A stretch of 64,000 nt of DNA from Bacillota bacterium (GCA_029572815.1 JAKPUQ010000098.1:1-64000), one strand, 5' to 3'; counted from the first letter of the stretch, positions 7,742 to 16,108 are shown. Program-made: numbers and translations. The notes: generated from the letters alone by a model not told the origin.

Positions 7742-8782
7742 ATCAAGAAAATACTGAAATACACACTGAATATCGCACTTATTCTTGTTATAACTCTCCT
7801 TACCCTGCACCTCATATTCAAGGAACAGGAGCTTCCCGAGATAATCCGCGACCTAAAAAGCGCTGATATGCGCTGGATAGCAGGCGGTGCGGCAGCTGCC
7901 GTTGCCTTTGTGGCAGGGGAGTCAGTGATAATACATTATATGCTCAGAGTACTTGAACAGAAGACCAGCTTCTTCCGGTGCCTGAAATACTCATTTATCG
8001 GGTTCTTTTTCAGCTATATAACTCCATCATCAACGGGTGGACAGCCTATGCAGATGTATCATATGAAAAAGGATAAGATAAAGATAGGCTACTCTACATT
8101 GATAATGCTACTGATAACCATAGCCTATAAATCTGTGCTGATACTGCTGGCACTGGGCTTTCTCATGTTCAATTTCGGGACGGTCTCGCAGTATGCAGGT
8201 GACATGAAGTGGCTTATAGTTCTGGGATTTGTGCTTAATCTTTCCTTCATAGCGCTGCTGCTTCTGGTTTTCCTGAAGCCTATATGGGCGAGAGCTCTTG
8301 GTATCAAGGCTGTAGGACTGCTTGCAAAGCTCAGAGTTATAAAGCGCAAGCACAAGGACAAATACACCGAAAAGGTCATAAGGATTTGCGATACATACGC
8401 TATGGGAGCCGACTACATCAAGAAGAATATCGCTGTTGTATTCAAGATATTCGTCCTGACAGCGCTGCAGAGGATATGCCTGTTCTCAGTTACCTGGATC
8501 GTCTATAAGGCATACGGCCTCAGTGGAACACGCTTCATCGACATACTTACATTGCAGATAATCATAGCTGTAGCCGTGGAAATGCTTCCGCTTCCCGGAG
8601 CAGCCGGCATATCCGAGGGTTGCTTCCTGCTGGCGTTTACAGGAATATTCAGCGAAGAACTTGTAAAGCCTGCACTTCTTATCAGCCGCGGACTTACATT
8701 TTACCTCATACTCCTTATCGGAGCAGTAGTCACATTCGGCGCTCACATAATAAATATAAAAAGAGAAAAGAGACAAAACTGA
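7742..8782 (+). CDS. LPG-synthase-type (UPF0104) membrane protein with AUC at the start position
   Basis: About 346 residues of a polytopic membrane protein. It resembles the transmembrane domain of lysylphosphatidylglycerol synthase/flippase (UPF0104 family): GFFFSYITPSSTGGQPMQMY near residue 90, PLPGAAGISEGCF near 285, and 7-8 hydrophobic helices. The catalytic aminoacyl-transfer domain of full MprF is absent. The first in-frame ATG is at 7868, but the frame stays coding back to 7742 and adds the first helix (KKILKYTLNIALILVITLL). The ribosome site GGGGGTG (7729-7735) is correctly spaced only for the codon at 7742, which is ATC, directly after an in-frame TAA. Either a rare AUC start, a CTG at 7754, or a base error is involved. 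A DUF2156 gene, the missing catalytic-type partner, lies at 14254-15144. Confidence 0.8.
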   Translation: MKKILKYTLNIALILVITLLTLHLIFKEQELPEIIRDLKSADMRWIAGGAAAAVAFVAGESVIIHYMLRVLEQKTSFFRCLKYSFIGFFFSYITPSSTGGQPMQMYHMKKDKIKIGYSTLIMLLITIAYKSVLILLALGFLMFNFGTVSQYAGDMKWLIVLGFVLNLSFIALLLLVFLKPIWARALGIKAVGLLAKLRVIKRKHKDKYTEKVIRICDTYAMGADYIKKNIAVVFKIFVLTALQRICLFSVTWIVYKAYGLSGTRFIDILTLQIIIAVAVEMLPLPGAAGISEGCFLLAFTGIFSEELVKPALLISRGLTFYLILLIGAVVTFGAHIINIKREKRQN

Positions 8783-8794
8783 ATATGATATCCG

Positions 8795-8819
8795 CTCCGC
8801 ATAACAGCGGAGTTTTTTA
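8795..8819 (+). terminator. Terminator
   Basis: CTCCGC/GCGGAG stem, loop ATAACA, six Ts. Confidence 0.85.
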
Positions 8820-8842
8820 TTGTCAAATATTCGTTAAAAACC

Positions 8843-8871
8843 TTGCATTTTACATATTAATGCTGTATAAT
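8843..8871 (+). promoter_or_regulatory. Promoter of the ExbB/ExbD-like cassette
   Basis: -35 TTGCAT (8843-8848), 17-base spacer and -10 TATAAT (8866-8871). Confidence 0.85.
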
Positions 8872-8890
8872 AGAAAATGAGGTGGTAAAA

Positions 8891-9404
8891 ATGGGCTTCT
8901 GGTCAAAATTCGGACACGCCGTTTCTCCATATTACAATATAATAATATTTGCATTTGCTGTTATTACAGCCATTGTAGCAGTAATGCTCCATCAGAACAG
9001 ACAGGCTGTTGACAATGAGATATATGATTGGGAAGCGTCCAGCGACGATCTTTACAATGTTGACAGGGTGGACAAGATATTTGACAGTTATCGCAAGATA
9101 AACTCAAATTATACCCTTTTCATTACACTAATCTCCATTTTCCCACTGCTTGGTATGCTGGGAACTGTTATTGCTCTTCTGGGACTTGATATGTCCACAG
9201 CGGACGCGATAAGCAATGCAAAAAAACAATTTCTTCGGCGCACTTACTTCTACTGCCTGGGGCATTATTTTCGCGGTTGCTTTCAAGATAATCAATGCCA
9301 GGTTTTTTGCCGATGTTGAAGATCTGATACAGCGTCATCTTTCTCTCATAAAGAAGCTTCGCAAGAGCGGAATTGACGAGTCGCAGAAACAGTCGAGGTT
9401 ATAA
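8891..9404 (+). pseudogene. MotA/TolQ/ExbB-like proton-channel protein, frameshifted
   Basis: The start at ATG 8891 follows GAGGTGG. One membrane helix lies near residues 12-32 (YYNIIIFAFAVITAIVAV). After a soluble stretch come two ExbB-type helices, LFITLISIFPLLGMLGTVIALLGL and, in another frame, FFGALTSTAWGIIFAVAFKI, a typical TolQ/ExbB pore pair with Thr/Ser-lined residues. The first frame runs on to 9319 as nonsense. The proper continuation begins in the +1 frame at the A7 run 9220-9226 and ends at 9404. Removing one A joins ISNA to KNNFFGAL smoothly. Either a true frameshift mutation, transcript slippage, or a homopolymer sequencing error. It sits four bases before an ExbD-like gene, so the unbroken protein would be the ExbB partner. 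Confidence 0.75.
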
Positions 9405-9407
9405 GAC

Positions 9408-9983
9408 ATGAAAGTCAGGGAAATTATTCTGGATTTCACGTCACTTCTCGATGTGGTAATGATCATTCTTTTCTTTTTTGTGCTGTACAGCAGTATTGAC
9501 ACTGAAAATGCTGCTGAAAAGGCAAAAGCTGCCGAGGCATCCTTCACCGAGATGCAGGAGCAGAACGAGAGGGAACAGATGGAATGGCGTCAGAAAGCCG
9601 ATGAGGAGTGGGAACGTATACTCTCTGCTGATGCCAACGCAGGAAAAAACCAGCAGGCGCTGTCAGCATATAACGATGGCAAGGGAATCAGCTTCAATCT
9701 CCATGAGGTCGAAAAGGGCGATGTGTGGACATTAAGTGTCCTTTCCGGAAACAAGAGGATAGGCGAGATAAGCTCCGAAGATTCAAGGGAGCTTAAGGAA
9801 AAGCTGAAGGAAATGGTGAAGAAGGCGGGCTACGCCCCTGACGATGTTATTATCAGCACACTGACCTTCAACGGCAATGATTTCGGAACAGAAGCTGCTG
9901 TCCCTACAGTTGAAAAGGCAATAATGAGTATTCAGAGAGAATACAAAAATCTCTATTTTACAACAATAAATATTTCAAAGTGA
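9408..9983 (+). CDS. ExbD/TolR-like membrane protein
   Basis: 191 residues. A single N-terminal membrane helix has the ExbD/MotB-type motif DFTSLLDVVMIILFFFVL (residues about 9-27), including the Asp that carries protons in ExbD/TolR proteins. A charged coiled-coil-like stretch (about 35-80) and an extracytoplasmic domain follow (SFNLHEVEKGDVWTLSV, then a beta-alpha-beta pattern to the end). It lies four bases after the ExbB-like frame and ten before the third cassette gene, so all three are cotranscribed. The family converts proton flow into mechanical work; the target in a cell without an outer membrane is unknown. MotB-type peptidoglycan binding is not evident. Confidence 0.7.
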   Translation: MKVREIILDFTSLLDVVMIILFFFVLYSSIDTENAAEKAKAAEASFTEMQEQNEREQMEWRQKADEEWERILSADANAGKNQQALSAYNDGKGISFNLHEVEKGDVWTLSVLSGNKRIGEISSEDSRELKEKLKEMVKKAGYAPDDVIISTLTFNGNDFGTEAAVPTVEKAIMSIQREYKNLYFTTINISK

Positions 9984-9993
9984 GGTAATCAAA

Positions 9994-10386
9994 ATGAAAA
10001 AGGTTTTAGCAATACTGCTCATTCTCATTATAGCAGCACTGATCGTGTTCCTGCTCTATTTCAAGGGAATAGGCGGATTTGGCAAGGACTCTGGTGATGG
10101 CAAGAAGAACGACACATCGGCTTCCGAGACAGTTGACAAGGCTGAACCGACAACCGAGGAAGGCAAGGACGAGAACACTGCCGAGATAACGGTTTCGGGT
10201 CATGACTATCTTTTCAACAATGAAAAGATGACTCTGGACGCACTTGCTGCCGAGATCGGCAAGCTTGACAAGGAGACCGAGATCACCATAACTTCCGATG
10301 ATACAGCTGCCAAGAATACAGTTGACGAGCTGACGGACAAGCTTGATGAGCTTGGCTACAAGAACTACAAAAAGGCTGATAAATAA
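9994..10386 (+). CDS. Small anchored protein with ExbD-like extracellular fold
   Basis: 130 residues. An N-terminal helix (KKVLAILLILIIAALIVFLLYF) anchors it; then comes a low-complexity Gly/Asp/Lys/Thr/Glu spacer (about 26-62). The C-terminal 65 residues (ITVSGHDYLFNNEKMTLDAL, then KETEITITSDDTA and VDELTDKLDELGY) follow the beta-alpha-beta-beta plan of ExbD/TolR periplasmic domains. The anchor helix lacks the ExbD Asp, so it is not a second proton carrier. It reads as a partner or sensor subunit of the cassette. Ribosome site GAGG at 9982-9985. The fold assignment is an inference from pattern, not from strong identity. Confidence 0.6.
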   Translation: MKKVLAILLILIIAALIVFLLYFKGIGGFGKDSGDGKKNDTSASETVDKAEPTTEEGKDENTAEITVSGHDYLFNNEKMTLDALAAEIGKLDKETEITITSDDTAAKNTVDELTDKLDELGYKNYKKADK

Positions 10387-10394
10387 GCAAAAAG

Positions 10395-10430
10395 AAAAGG
10401 CTGATACTTATGTATCAGCCTTATTTTATT
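10395..10430. terminator. Terminator between cassette and convergent U32 gene
   Basis: AAGGCTGATAC (10397-10407)/GTATCAGCCTT (10412-10422) with a T-rich tail; it overlaps the last codons of the U32 gene. Confidence 0.8.
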
Positions 10431-11643
10431 TGGTCTCTTTTCTGATGACAGTGCCCTTTGGGAACGTAAGGTCAGACTTGAAAGAGAACTTCATCATTGC
10501 GTGATTGGCAGTCTCGATCTCCTCGCCGTTTTCGTCATAGAGCTTGTCGAGTGCCATCTCCACAGGTTTTTGTGAGGGAGCAAGAAGTTCCACTGTATCA
10601 CCTGCAAAGAAGCGGTTCCTCTGTGTGCAGTAAACTGTGCCGTTTTCACAGCTTTCCACAACAGCTACCACGTCATAGTTGCGGATATAGCCGCTGTTCT
10701 CATAATACTGGGACTCCTCGGGAGTTCCGAAGAAGAAGCCGTTGCAGTACTTTCTGTGACTGACCTTATAGACCTCGTCCCTGATCCAGTCGGGAAGAAC
10801 GAAGTTATCCGGATCCTTGTAATAGTGATCCACAGCCATTCTGTAGGCATTGGTCACTACAGTAACGTAATAAGCAGACTTGGCTCTGCCCTCGATTTTT
10901 AGACTGGTAACTCCTGCCTTTGCAAGCTTGTCAATGTGCTCTATCATGCACATATCCTTGGAATTGAGGATATATGTACCTTTTTCGTCCTCGAATATAG
11001 GGAAGAATTCGTTGGGGCGCTTTTCCTCGACAAGATGGTATCCCCAGCGGCAAGGTTGTGCGCACTCTCCGCGGTTTGCGTCGCGGTTCACAAGATACTG
11101 AGATAGGAGACATCTTCCCGAGAAGGAAACGCACATCGCACCGTGAACAAAGGTCTCAATGTCAAGGTCAGGACTTGTTTTAGCCCTTATCTCAGCGATC
11201 TCCTTAAGTGAGAGCTCTCTTGCGAGAACAACTCTCTTGGCGCCCATATTGTAGAGCTCTCTTGCTGTCACATAGTTTACAATGCCTGTCTGAGTGGAGA
11301 TATGTATCTCCATATCAGGGGCATATTTTTTTATGAGCATGAGCAGGCCTATATCGGCGACGATAAGAGCATCTATTTTTGCCTCAACGGCTTCCTTTAC
11401 GAACTGCTCAAAATCAGGTATCTCATTATTTCTTGGAAGAGTGTTGCAGGTGAGATATACCTTGACACCCTTTGCATGAGCCGTTTCCACGGCTCTGCAA
11501 AGCTGTTCAAAATCAAAATTCATGGGAGAAGAACGCATTCCGAACTGCTTCCGTCCCAGATATACAGCGTCTGCGCCGTAATCAACAGCTGCTGTAAAGC
11601 GTTCCTCATCGCCTGCAGGGGCAAGAACCTCAAGTTTATCCAT
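10426..11643 (-). CDS. trhP: U32 peptidase-family protein, TrhP-like tRNA U34 hydroxylation factor
   Basis: 405 residues. It opens LEVLAPAGDEERFTAAVDYG, as U32 proteins do, and carries the U32 signature ETFVHGAMCVSFSGRCLLS near residue 163, with cysteines in GECAQPCRW (about 193-201). C-terminal OB-like region. In Bacillus, the paralogous U32 proteins YrrN/YrrO (TrhP1/2) are needed for 5-hydroxyuridine at tRNA position 34 and lie next to yrrL (mltG). Here the gene overlaps mltG by 8 bases, the same context. Only one U32 gene is present and the yrrM methyltransferase is absent. Proteolytic activity is possible from the family name but not expected. It is last in the thyX-mltG operon. Confidence 0.8.
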   Translation of the reverse strand: MDKLEVLAPAGDEERFTAAVDYGADAVYLGRKQFGMRSSPMNFDFEQLCRAVETAHAKGVKVYLTCNTLPRNNEIPDFEQFVKEAVEAKIDALIVADIGLLMLIKKYAPDMEIHISTQTGIVNYVTARELYNMGAKRVVLARELSLKEIAEIRAKTSPDLDIETFVHGAMCVSFSGRCLLSQYLVNRDANRGECAQPCRWGYHLVEEKRPNEFFPIFEDEKGTYILNSKDMCMIEHIDKLAKAGVTSLKIEGRAKSAYYVTVVTNAYRMAVDHYYKDPDNFVLPDWIRDEVYKVSHRKYCNGFFFGTPEESQYYENSGYIRNYDVVAVVESCENGTVYCTQRNRFFAGDTVELLAPSQKPVEMALDKLYDENGEEIETANHAMMKFSFKSDLTFPKGTVIRKETK

Positions 11644-13144
11644 TCTGTTCCTCCGCTATAGCAGCCAGCTCTTCCTGTTCCTTACGCTCGGCTTCTTCGA
11701 GTTCATACTGCTGTTCATCAGCCTTGACCTGAGCTGTCTTCATAGCATGTTCCTCATAGGTCTTGGAGAAGAATGTCTCCTGTGTATAGATGTTAGCGAT
11801 GAAGTAGAAGTCCTCTGTCGGCATCTTCTCAAGTACAGCGTCGATAGCGTCCAGACCGGGGTTGCAGATAGCTCCGGGCGGGAGGCCTACGCATACATAG
11901 GTGTCGTAAGCGTCCAGCATTTCCTTGTTTGCGACTGCAAGTCTGGGTCTGATAACGTCATAAGCGTAGTTCTTTGTAGGATCTGACTGGAGTTTGCCTG
12001 CCGTTTCTTCGGGCTTTTCAAGACGATTCCAGAAAACGCCTGCGACGTGGTTCATGTCTTCTCTGTTAGGAGCCTCCTGCTGAACGATGGAAGCCATTAT
12101 GATGAGCTGATCGAGAGTAAGGCCGAGCTGCTTCATTTTAGCAAGGCGTTCGTCAGTCATTTTCTGGTCAAAGTTGAAGTATATCTTCTGGCAAACCTGA
12201 TCAGGCTCCATATCCTTTGTGAAGGTATAGGTATCGGGGAAGAGGTAACCTTCCATACGGGCGTCCGCAAACTTGGAAGCATTTGGTGTTGTTGGAAGCT
12301 CGCTCTCAAATCTGTAGCCGAATCCGCCTGAATTGAAGCTGAAAAGAAAGTCGCTTGCCTTGCACACGCCATTTTCTTCAAGGAGTTGAGCCGCCTGGAA
12401 TATATTAATGGCCTCGGGGAAGGTGATATTCACAGCTTCCTTGGATTCTTTCTTCTCCTCGTTGGTGAGAGTATCGATAATAGTCTCATAAGCCATGTTG
12501 GGGCTTACAAAGTGTTCTCCGGGGAGATATATGTCTGCCTTTTTACGGAGCTTAGTGAACATCTGGAAGCACTTGGGCGAATTGATTATGCCTTCATCAT
12601 GCAGCATTTCCGAGATCTGCTCTGTAGTAGCTCCCTCCGGAACTATAATGAGCTTGGTGGTTTCGCTTTTGCCGATACCGAGCATATCTCTTCCGAAGGC
12701 GATGATCACCATTGAGAGGCATATCGATACAGCAAAAATAGAAACGGTAAGAATAAGAACGCCCGGGAGTCTGCTTCTTCTCTTTTTCTTCTTTTTCTTA
12801 TGATGAACGCTGTTGCGTTTTATTGCTGCGCTGTTTCTTACCGGAACAGCATCGCCCATGGAAGGTTTCTGTGCGGGGCGCATAGGAGCGTCCTCCGCCG
12901 GCTTTTCCTCGCTGTGAGATACTCTCTGACGAGGAGCGGCAGTCTCGCGCTGGAGCGGTGAAACCTTGTGCGACACAACGGGTCTGGGAGCAGCAGGCTT
13001 CTGTACTGCCTCCTGAACCTTTTCTTCCGCCTTTTCTTCGGCTTTTTCGATCAGATTTGCAGACTCTGCTTCTGTTTTTTTCTTTTCATTATCGAGCTGA
13101 TTAAGAATATCGTTGATAACGTCATTATTCTTATTATCAGGCAT
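11636..13144 (-). CDS. mltG: MltG, endolytic peptidoglycan transglycosylase
   Basis: 502 residues. The N-terminal 115 residues are a cytoplasmic charged region rich in Lys, Glu and Pro, ending in a basic KKKKKKRR patch. One membrane helix follows (about 128-148, GVLILTVSIFAVSICLSMVII), then a LysM-like segment and the YceG/MltG catalytic domain. ASIVQQEAPNREDMNHVAGV carries the catalytic Glu; LQSDPTKNYA and GLPPGAICNPGLDAI are further signatures. The enzyme cuts nascent glycan strands and acts as a terminase of elongation. It overlaps both neighbours by 8 bases. The long cytoplasmic tail is larger than in E. coli MltG but common in Clostridia. Confidence 0.93.
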   Translation of the reverse strand: MPDNKNNDVINDILNQLDNEKKKTEAESANLIEKAEEKAEEKVQEAVQKPAAPRPVVSHKVSPLQRETAAPRQRVSHSEEKPAEDAPMRPAQKPSMGDAVPVRNSAAIKRNSVHHKKKKKKRRSRLPGVLILTVSIFAVSICLSMVIIAFGRDMLGIGKSETTKLIIVPEGATTEQISEMLHDEGIINSPKCFQMFTKLRKKADIYLPGEHFVSPNMAYETIIDTLTNEEKKESKEAVNITFPEAINIFQAAQLLEENGVCKASDFLFSFNSGGFGYRFESELPTTPNASKFADARMEGYLFPDTYTFTKDMEPDQVCQKIYFNFDQKMTDERLAKMKQLGLTLDQLIIMASIVQQEAPNREDMNHVAGVFWNRLEKPEETAGKLQSDPTKNYAYDVIRPRLAVANKEMLDAYDTYVCVGLPPGAICNPGLDAIDAVLEKMPTEDFYFIANIYTQETFFSKTYEEHAMKTAQVKADEQQYELEEAERKEQEELAAIAEEQNG

Positions 13145-13697
13145 TGCAGAGCACCGTCCTTTCTTCAGTTACTATCATATCGACTCTAAGGTCGTGCTGC
13201 AAAAGCGGCAGCTCGCCCACTATAAGCTCCTCATAGATGAGACCAATAGTGTATATCTCGGGATTATCAATGATAAATTCATCGTAGTATCCGCCGCCAT
13301 AGCCAATCCTTCCGCCTTCTTCGGTGAATGCAAGTCCGGGAACAATGCACACTGTCTCGGATGTGAGAACAGGCTGGGGGAGTGAGCTGTCAGGCTCCGG
13401 GATACGGTACATACCCTCATGAAGATCCGCCACCGACTTTATCAGGTGGAAGGTCATGGAGCGTTCCTGTCCGCATCTGGGGAGAGCTACGCTCTTGCCC
13501 ATTTCAATGAGCTTGTCTATGAGCAGGTATGTATCCACCTCCGAGCCGAAGGAGGCATAGAGCAGTATATGGTCAGCCTCGGCGATCTTCTCTTCTTCGA
13601 GGAGCCTTTCGATGATGTCCATATCCTTCGAGACCTTGTCCCTTACCTCGGCACGGGCGTGTGAGTATTGTTTTCGCAGTTCTTTTTTATTATCCAT
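13137..13697 (-). CDS. 5-formyltetrahydrofolate cyclo-ligase
   Basis: 186 residues from ATG 13697 (MDNKKELRKQYSHARAEVRD); a longer frame to 13787 overlaps the previous gene and lacks a ribosome site. The ATP-grip region GRIGYGGGYYDEFI near 135-148 and the YASFGSEVDT stretch are family signatures. It converts 5-formyl-THF to 5,10-methenyl-THF using ATP, returning folate to the one-carbon pool. This fits its operon with thyX, which consumes methylene-THF. Its ATG lies two bases from the DJ-1 stop codon, so the two are translationally coupled. Confidence 0.9.
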   Translation of the reverse strand: MDNKKELRKQYSHARAEVRDKVSKDMDIIERLLEEEKIAEADHILLYASFGSEVDTYLLIDKLIEMGKSVALPRCGQERSMTFHLIKSVADLHEGMYRIPEPDSSLPQPVLTSETVCIVPGLAFTEEGGRIGYGGGYYDEFIIDNPEIYTIGLIYEELIVGELPLLQHDLRVDMIVTEERTVLCNA

Positions 13698-13698
13698 A

Positions 13699-14241
13699 TC
13701 AGTCGCAAAGTATAGCGTTACGCTGTCTGAGGCTTTCCGCCTTTGAATGAACCTTTTCCACAAGCCTGAGACCGAAATCAACAGCAACTCCTGCGCCTCT
13801 TGCGGTTATGAAGATACCGTCCTCGGCAACACCGGTGTTACCAATATTAGCGCCTGTGAGCTGAGTCTCGAAGCCCTCATAGCATACAGCGGTCTTTCCG
13901 TTTAAAAGTCCCTTGTGACCAAGGATAGAGGGAGCAGCACATATAGCACCTATAAACTTATTATTAGCAACGCAGAAGTCGATAGCCTTCTGAACGTAGT
14001 CTGACTTTTCAAGATTGAGAGTTCCGGGCATACCTCCGGGGAGTACTATCATCTCAAGCTCATCTGTGAGAGGAGCCTCCTGAGCGATAGTATCGGTCAC
14101 AACGGGGATACCGTGTGAGCCTCTGATGATATTGTCTCCGACACCGACAGTCACCACATCCTTGCCTGCACGCCTGAGCAGGTCGATGGGAGCGATGGCT
14201 TCGGTCTCTTCAAAACCGTCTGCAAGAAAAACGTAGATCAT
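13699..14241 (-). CDS. DJ-1/PfpI-family protein
   Basis: 180 residues, single DJ-1 domain. It starts MIYVFLADGFEETEAIAP with the conserved Glu of GFEETE. The nucleophile-elbow Cys is in FIGAICAAPSILG near residue 98-110. VLPGGMPGT is the oxyanion-side loop. Members act as redox-sensing chaperones, glyoxalases or deglycases; the exact activity cannot be read here. It lies within the thyX-mltG operon, 12 bases after the DUF2156 gene. Confidence 0.9.
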   Translation of the reverse strand: MIYVFLADGFEETEAIAPIDLLRRAGKDVVTVGVGDNIIRGSHGIPVVTDTIAQEAPLTDELEMIVLPGGMPGTLNLEKSDYVQKAIDFCVANNKFIGAICAAPSILGHKGLLNGKTAVCYEGFETQLTGANIGNTGVAEDGIFITARGAGVAVDFGLRLVEKVHSKAESLRQRNAILCD

Positions 14242-14253
14242 GATCTGTTCCTT

Positions 14254-15144
14254 TCATTTAAATGTAACAGTATATTTTTTGAGGAGAAAAGCAGGGTGAT
14301 AGGACTGCTTGGCTTTTCTCAGTCCTTCCAGACCCAGATCCTCCTCCCGATTGATGTATTTATAATCTGCGGCACAGGCTTTTGCGAATAGATTGTTTAT
14401 GCCTGTATATATGCCGCTGTATTGCGTATCAGCCTTTTCAATGTGAACACAGAATGTCTCGTTATTGAGCTTTTCACCGATAGTGAAGGCAGCTACATTG
14501 CCGTTGACTCTGATAACTCCGCCTTTAAGGCTTAACTCCTCGAAGTAGCTGAAGTAGGTATTGATGGCGTACTGCTCGGCGATAAAGGAGTGATCCATAT
14601 CCTCGGGCTTGCTGTTGTATTCAACGGCACTGAAGGTGATACAGTCATCGAAGTCCTTTTCCGTCATCAGCGAGAAAACAGCACCGGTCTCGTTGAAACG
14701 AGCCAGATGGTTACGCTTGCCGTGATACTTTCTGCCTGCAAGCTCGATAAGATCGGTGGAATTGTAGATATAATCCCAATCTCCCTCGTCTGTATCCGCA
14801 ATGAAACTGTCAGAGAAGAGTTCTCTAAGCATTTCGAGAGTAGGCTCGGTGATACCTGCTACCCTCAGCGGCTTGCCGAGAGCTTCAGCGTACATTTTCA
14901 TCTCATTGATGACTTCTTTGCAGTCTCCCTCACCTGAGGGAAAGAAAAATTTCGGTATACCGTCCTCAGAGCGAAATGAGCAGCAGATGTAAAAGTCCTT
15001 GTAAAAGGCAATCTGCGAATCGCCCAGGCGCTTCCACACCATATTATTGGCGAAGCTGTACTCGCAGCCCATGAACTGTGACCGTTCAAGAGCTTTGGTT
15101 ATCCTGTCCTTGTCTGTTATATCGATGTCTCTGAATTCAAGCAT
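14254..15144 (-). CDS. DUF2156 (GNAT-like, LPG-synthase C-terminal type) protein
   Basis: 296 residues, soluble. The sequence shows the DUF2156 pattern: a double GNAT-like fold, GRKYHGKRNHLARF near residue 137, YSGIYTGINNLFA and YINREEDLGLEGLRKAKQSY near the C-terminus. This is the fold of the aminoacyl-transferase domain of lysyl-phosphatidylglycerol synthase, but stand-alone members are functionally unassigned. It is 15 bases downstream of thyX, in the same transcript. A separate UPF0104-type membrane protein is encoded at 7742-8782; whether the two cooperate as a split MprF is only a thought. Confidence 0.85.
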   Translation of the reverse strand: MLEFRDIDITDKDRITKALERSQFMGCEYSFANNMVWKRLGDSQIAFYKDFYICCSFRSEDGIPKFFFPSGEGDCKEVINEMKMYAEALGKPLRVAGITEPTLEMLRELFSDSFIADTDEGDWDYIYNSTDLIELAGRKYHGKRNHLARFNETGAVFSLMTEKDFDDCITFSAVEYNSKPEDMDHSFIAEQYAINTYFSYFEELSLKGGVIRVNGNVAAFTIGEKLNNETFCVHIEKADTQYSGIYTGINNLFAKACAADYKYINREEDLGLEGLRKAKQSYHPAFLLKKYTVTFK

Positions 15145-15159
15145 TGTTCCTCCGTGGGG

Positions 15160-15930
15160 TCATTTTGCTTTCATGGCTGAAAAATACTCTTTTACTTCCT
15201 TCATTTTGCCACAGGACATCTCCCCCTCGGGACACTTGCCCTCTGCAACGCAGGAAGGACCTGCATAGGAAAAGATGTTGGGAGCGACTTCAAGGCACAG
15301 CCTCAGCATTTCATTTGCCACAGCACGTATCTCCCACTGTGCGCGGTTACAGCAGCGGTGGCGGAAGAAATTGAAGAGGGAGCGCACGTTCATAGTTACA
15401 ACTATCTTGGTCTCACAGGCGTTGGGAAGAAGAAATCTTGCGTCCTCGTTAGCCAGCTTTGAAGCCTTTGAACGGGCAGCTTTCTCATCAAGCCCCTGAG
15501 CTGTGAATTCCTCTGTATGCTTATCTGTAAGGAGCTTTACAAGCTTTTCATAGCTGTCGGTGATCTCAGAAATAACTCTGTCATATTCTGCCTTTGCTTC
15601 TGGTATCTCCTCAATAGAAGGGGGAGTTATGAACTCAAAGCCGTTCTCATTGACGTATCGCTGGCTTTTTTGAGAGTAGGAAGCAATACGATGTCTCACA
15701 AGCTGGTGTGAACAGGCTCTTGAGATGCCCTCAACACCGAAAGTGAAACAGACGTGCTCCATGACGCTCTCATGACCGATAGAAGCAAGCATATTTATAA
15801 AGCCTGAGATCTTCTCCTCGGTGAGACCGTCCCTCAGCGACTCTATGTCGCTGCTTGAGTAACAGAGCTTTGCGGCGGTAGCTACAAGCTTTTCGGGCTC
15901 GGGGGTGTATGACAGAAGTTTGACTTTCAT
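15160..15930 (-). CDS. thyX: ThyX, flavin-dependent thymidylate synthase
   Basis: 256 residues. The ThyX motif RHRIASYSQKSQRY begins at residue 79 (RHRxxSxxxxSxR). N55-E65-type helix ASIGHESVMEHV and the C-terminal FFRHRCCNRAQWEIRAVA region bind FAD and dUMP. It makes dTMP from dUMP with methylene-THF and NADPH, independent of ThyA. It is first in a six-gene minus-strand operon that also includes a folate-recycling enzyme. The C-terminal tail contains several Cys residues (PSCVAEGKCPEGEMSCG), a possible metal or redox site that is not part of the core fold. Confidence 0.95.
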   Translation of the reverse strand: MKVKLLSYTPEPEKLVATAAKLCYSSSDIESLRDGLTEEKISGFINMLASIGHESVMEHVCFTFGVEGISRACSHQLVRHRIASYSQKSQRYVNENGFEFITPPSIEEIPEAKAEYDRVISEITDSYEKLVKLLTDKHTEEFTAQGLDEKAARSKASKLANEDARFLLPNACETKIVVTMNVRSLFNFFRHRCCNRAQWEIRAVANEMLRLCLEVAPNIFSYAGPSCVAEGKCPEGEMSCGKMKEVKEYFSAMKAK

Positions 15931-15969
15931 TAAGACACCTTCCTTATTTATAATAATGCATATACACTT

Positions 15970-15998
15970 ATTGTATCATTTCTCTGGCATTAAGTCAA
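15970..15998 (-). promoter_or_regulatory. Promoter of the thyX-mltG-U32 operon
   Basis: Minus strand: -35 TTGACT (15993-15998), 17-base spacer and -10 TACAAT (15970-15975). Gaps in the six genes downstream are 15 bases or less, so one transcript is likely. Confidence 0.85.
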
Positions 15999-16079
15999 GG
16001 AAATAACGTAAAAATAATTAATGTAATTTATTTAATAAGTTGGTTTGGTGACAAAAAGGAAAAAATTTTCATTTTGCTA

Positions 16080-16108
16080 TGGACAAACATAAAAAAATGT
16101 TGTATAAT
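16080..16108 (+). promoter_or_regulatory. Promoter of the Thr-rich lipoprotein gene
   Basis: -35 TGGACA (16080-16085), 17-base spacer and -10 TATAAT (16103-16108). Confidence 0.75.

Noticed and set aside
9216-9233. A-run as programmed -1 ribosomal frameshift site (A AAA AAC)
   Set aside because: The downstream frame needs a +1 (or -2) change, and the heptamer is not in the phase needed for a -1 slip.
13698-13787. N-terminal extension of the cyclo-ligase
   Set aside because: It overlaps the DJ-1 coding end and has no ribosome site; ATG 13697 starts the conserved protein.
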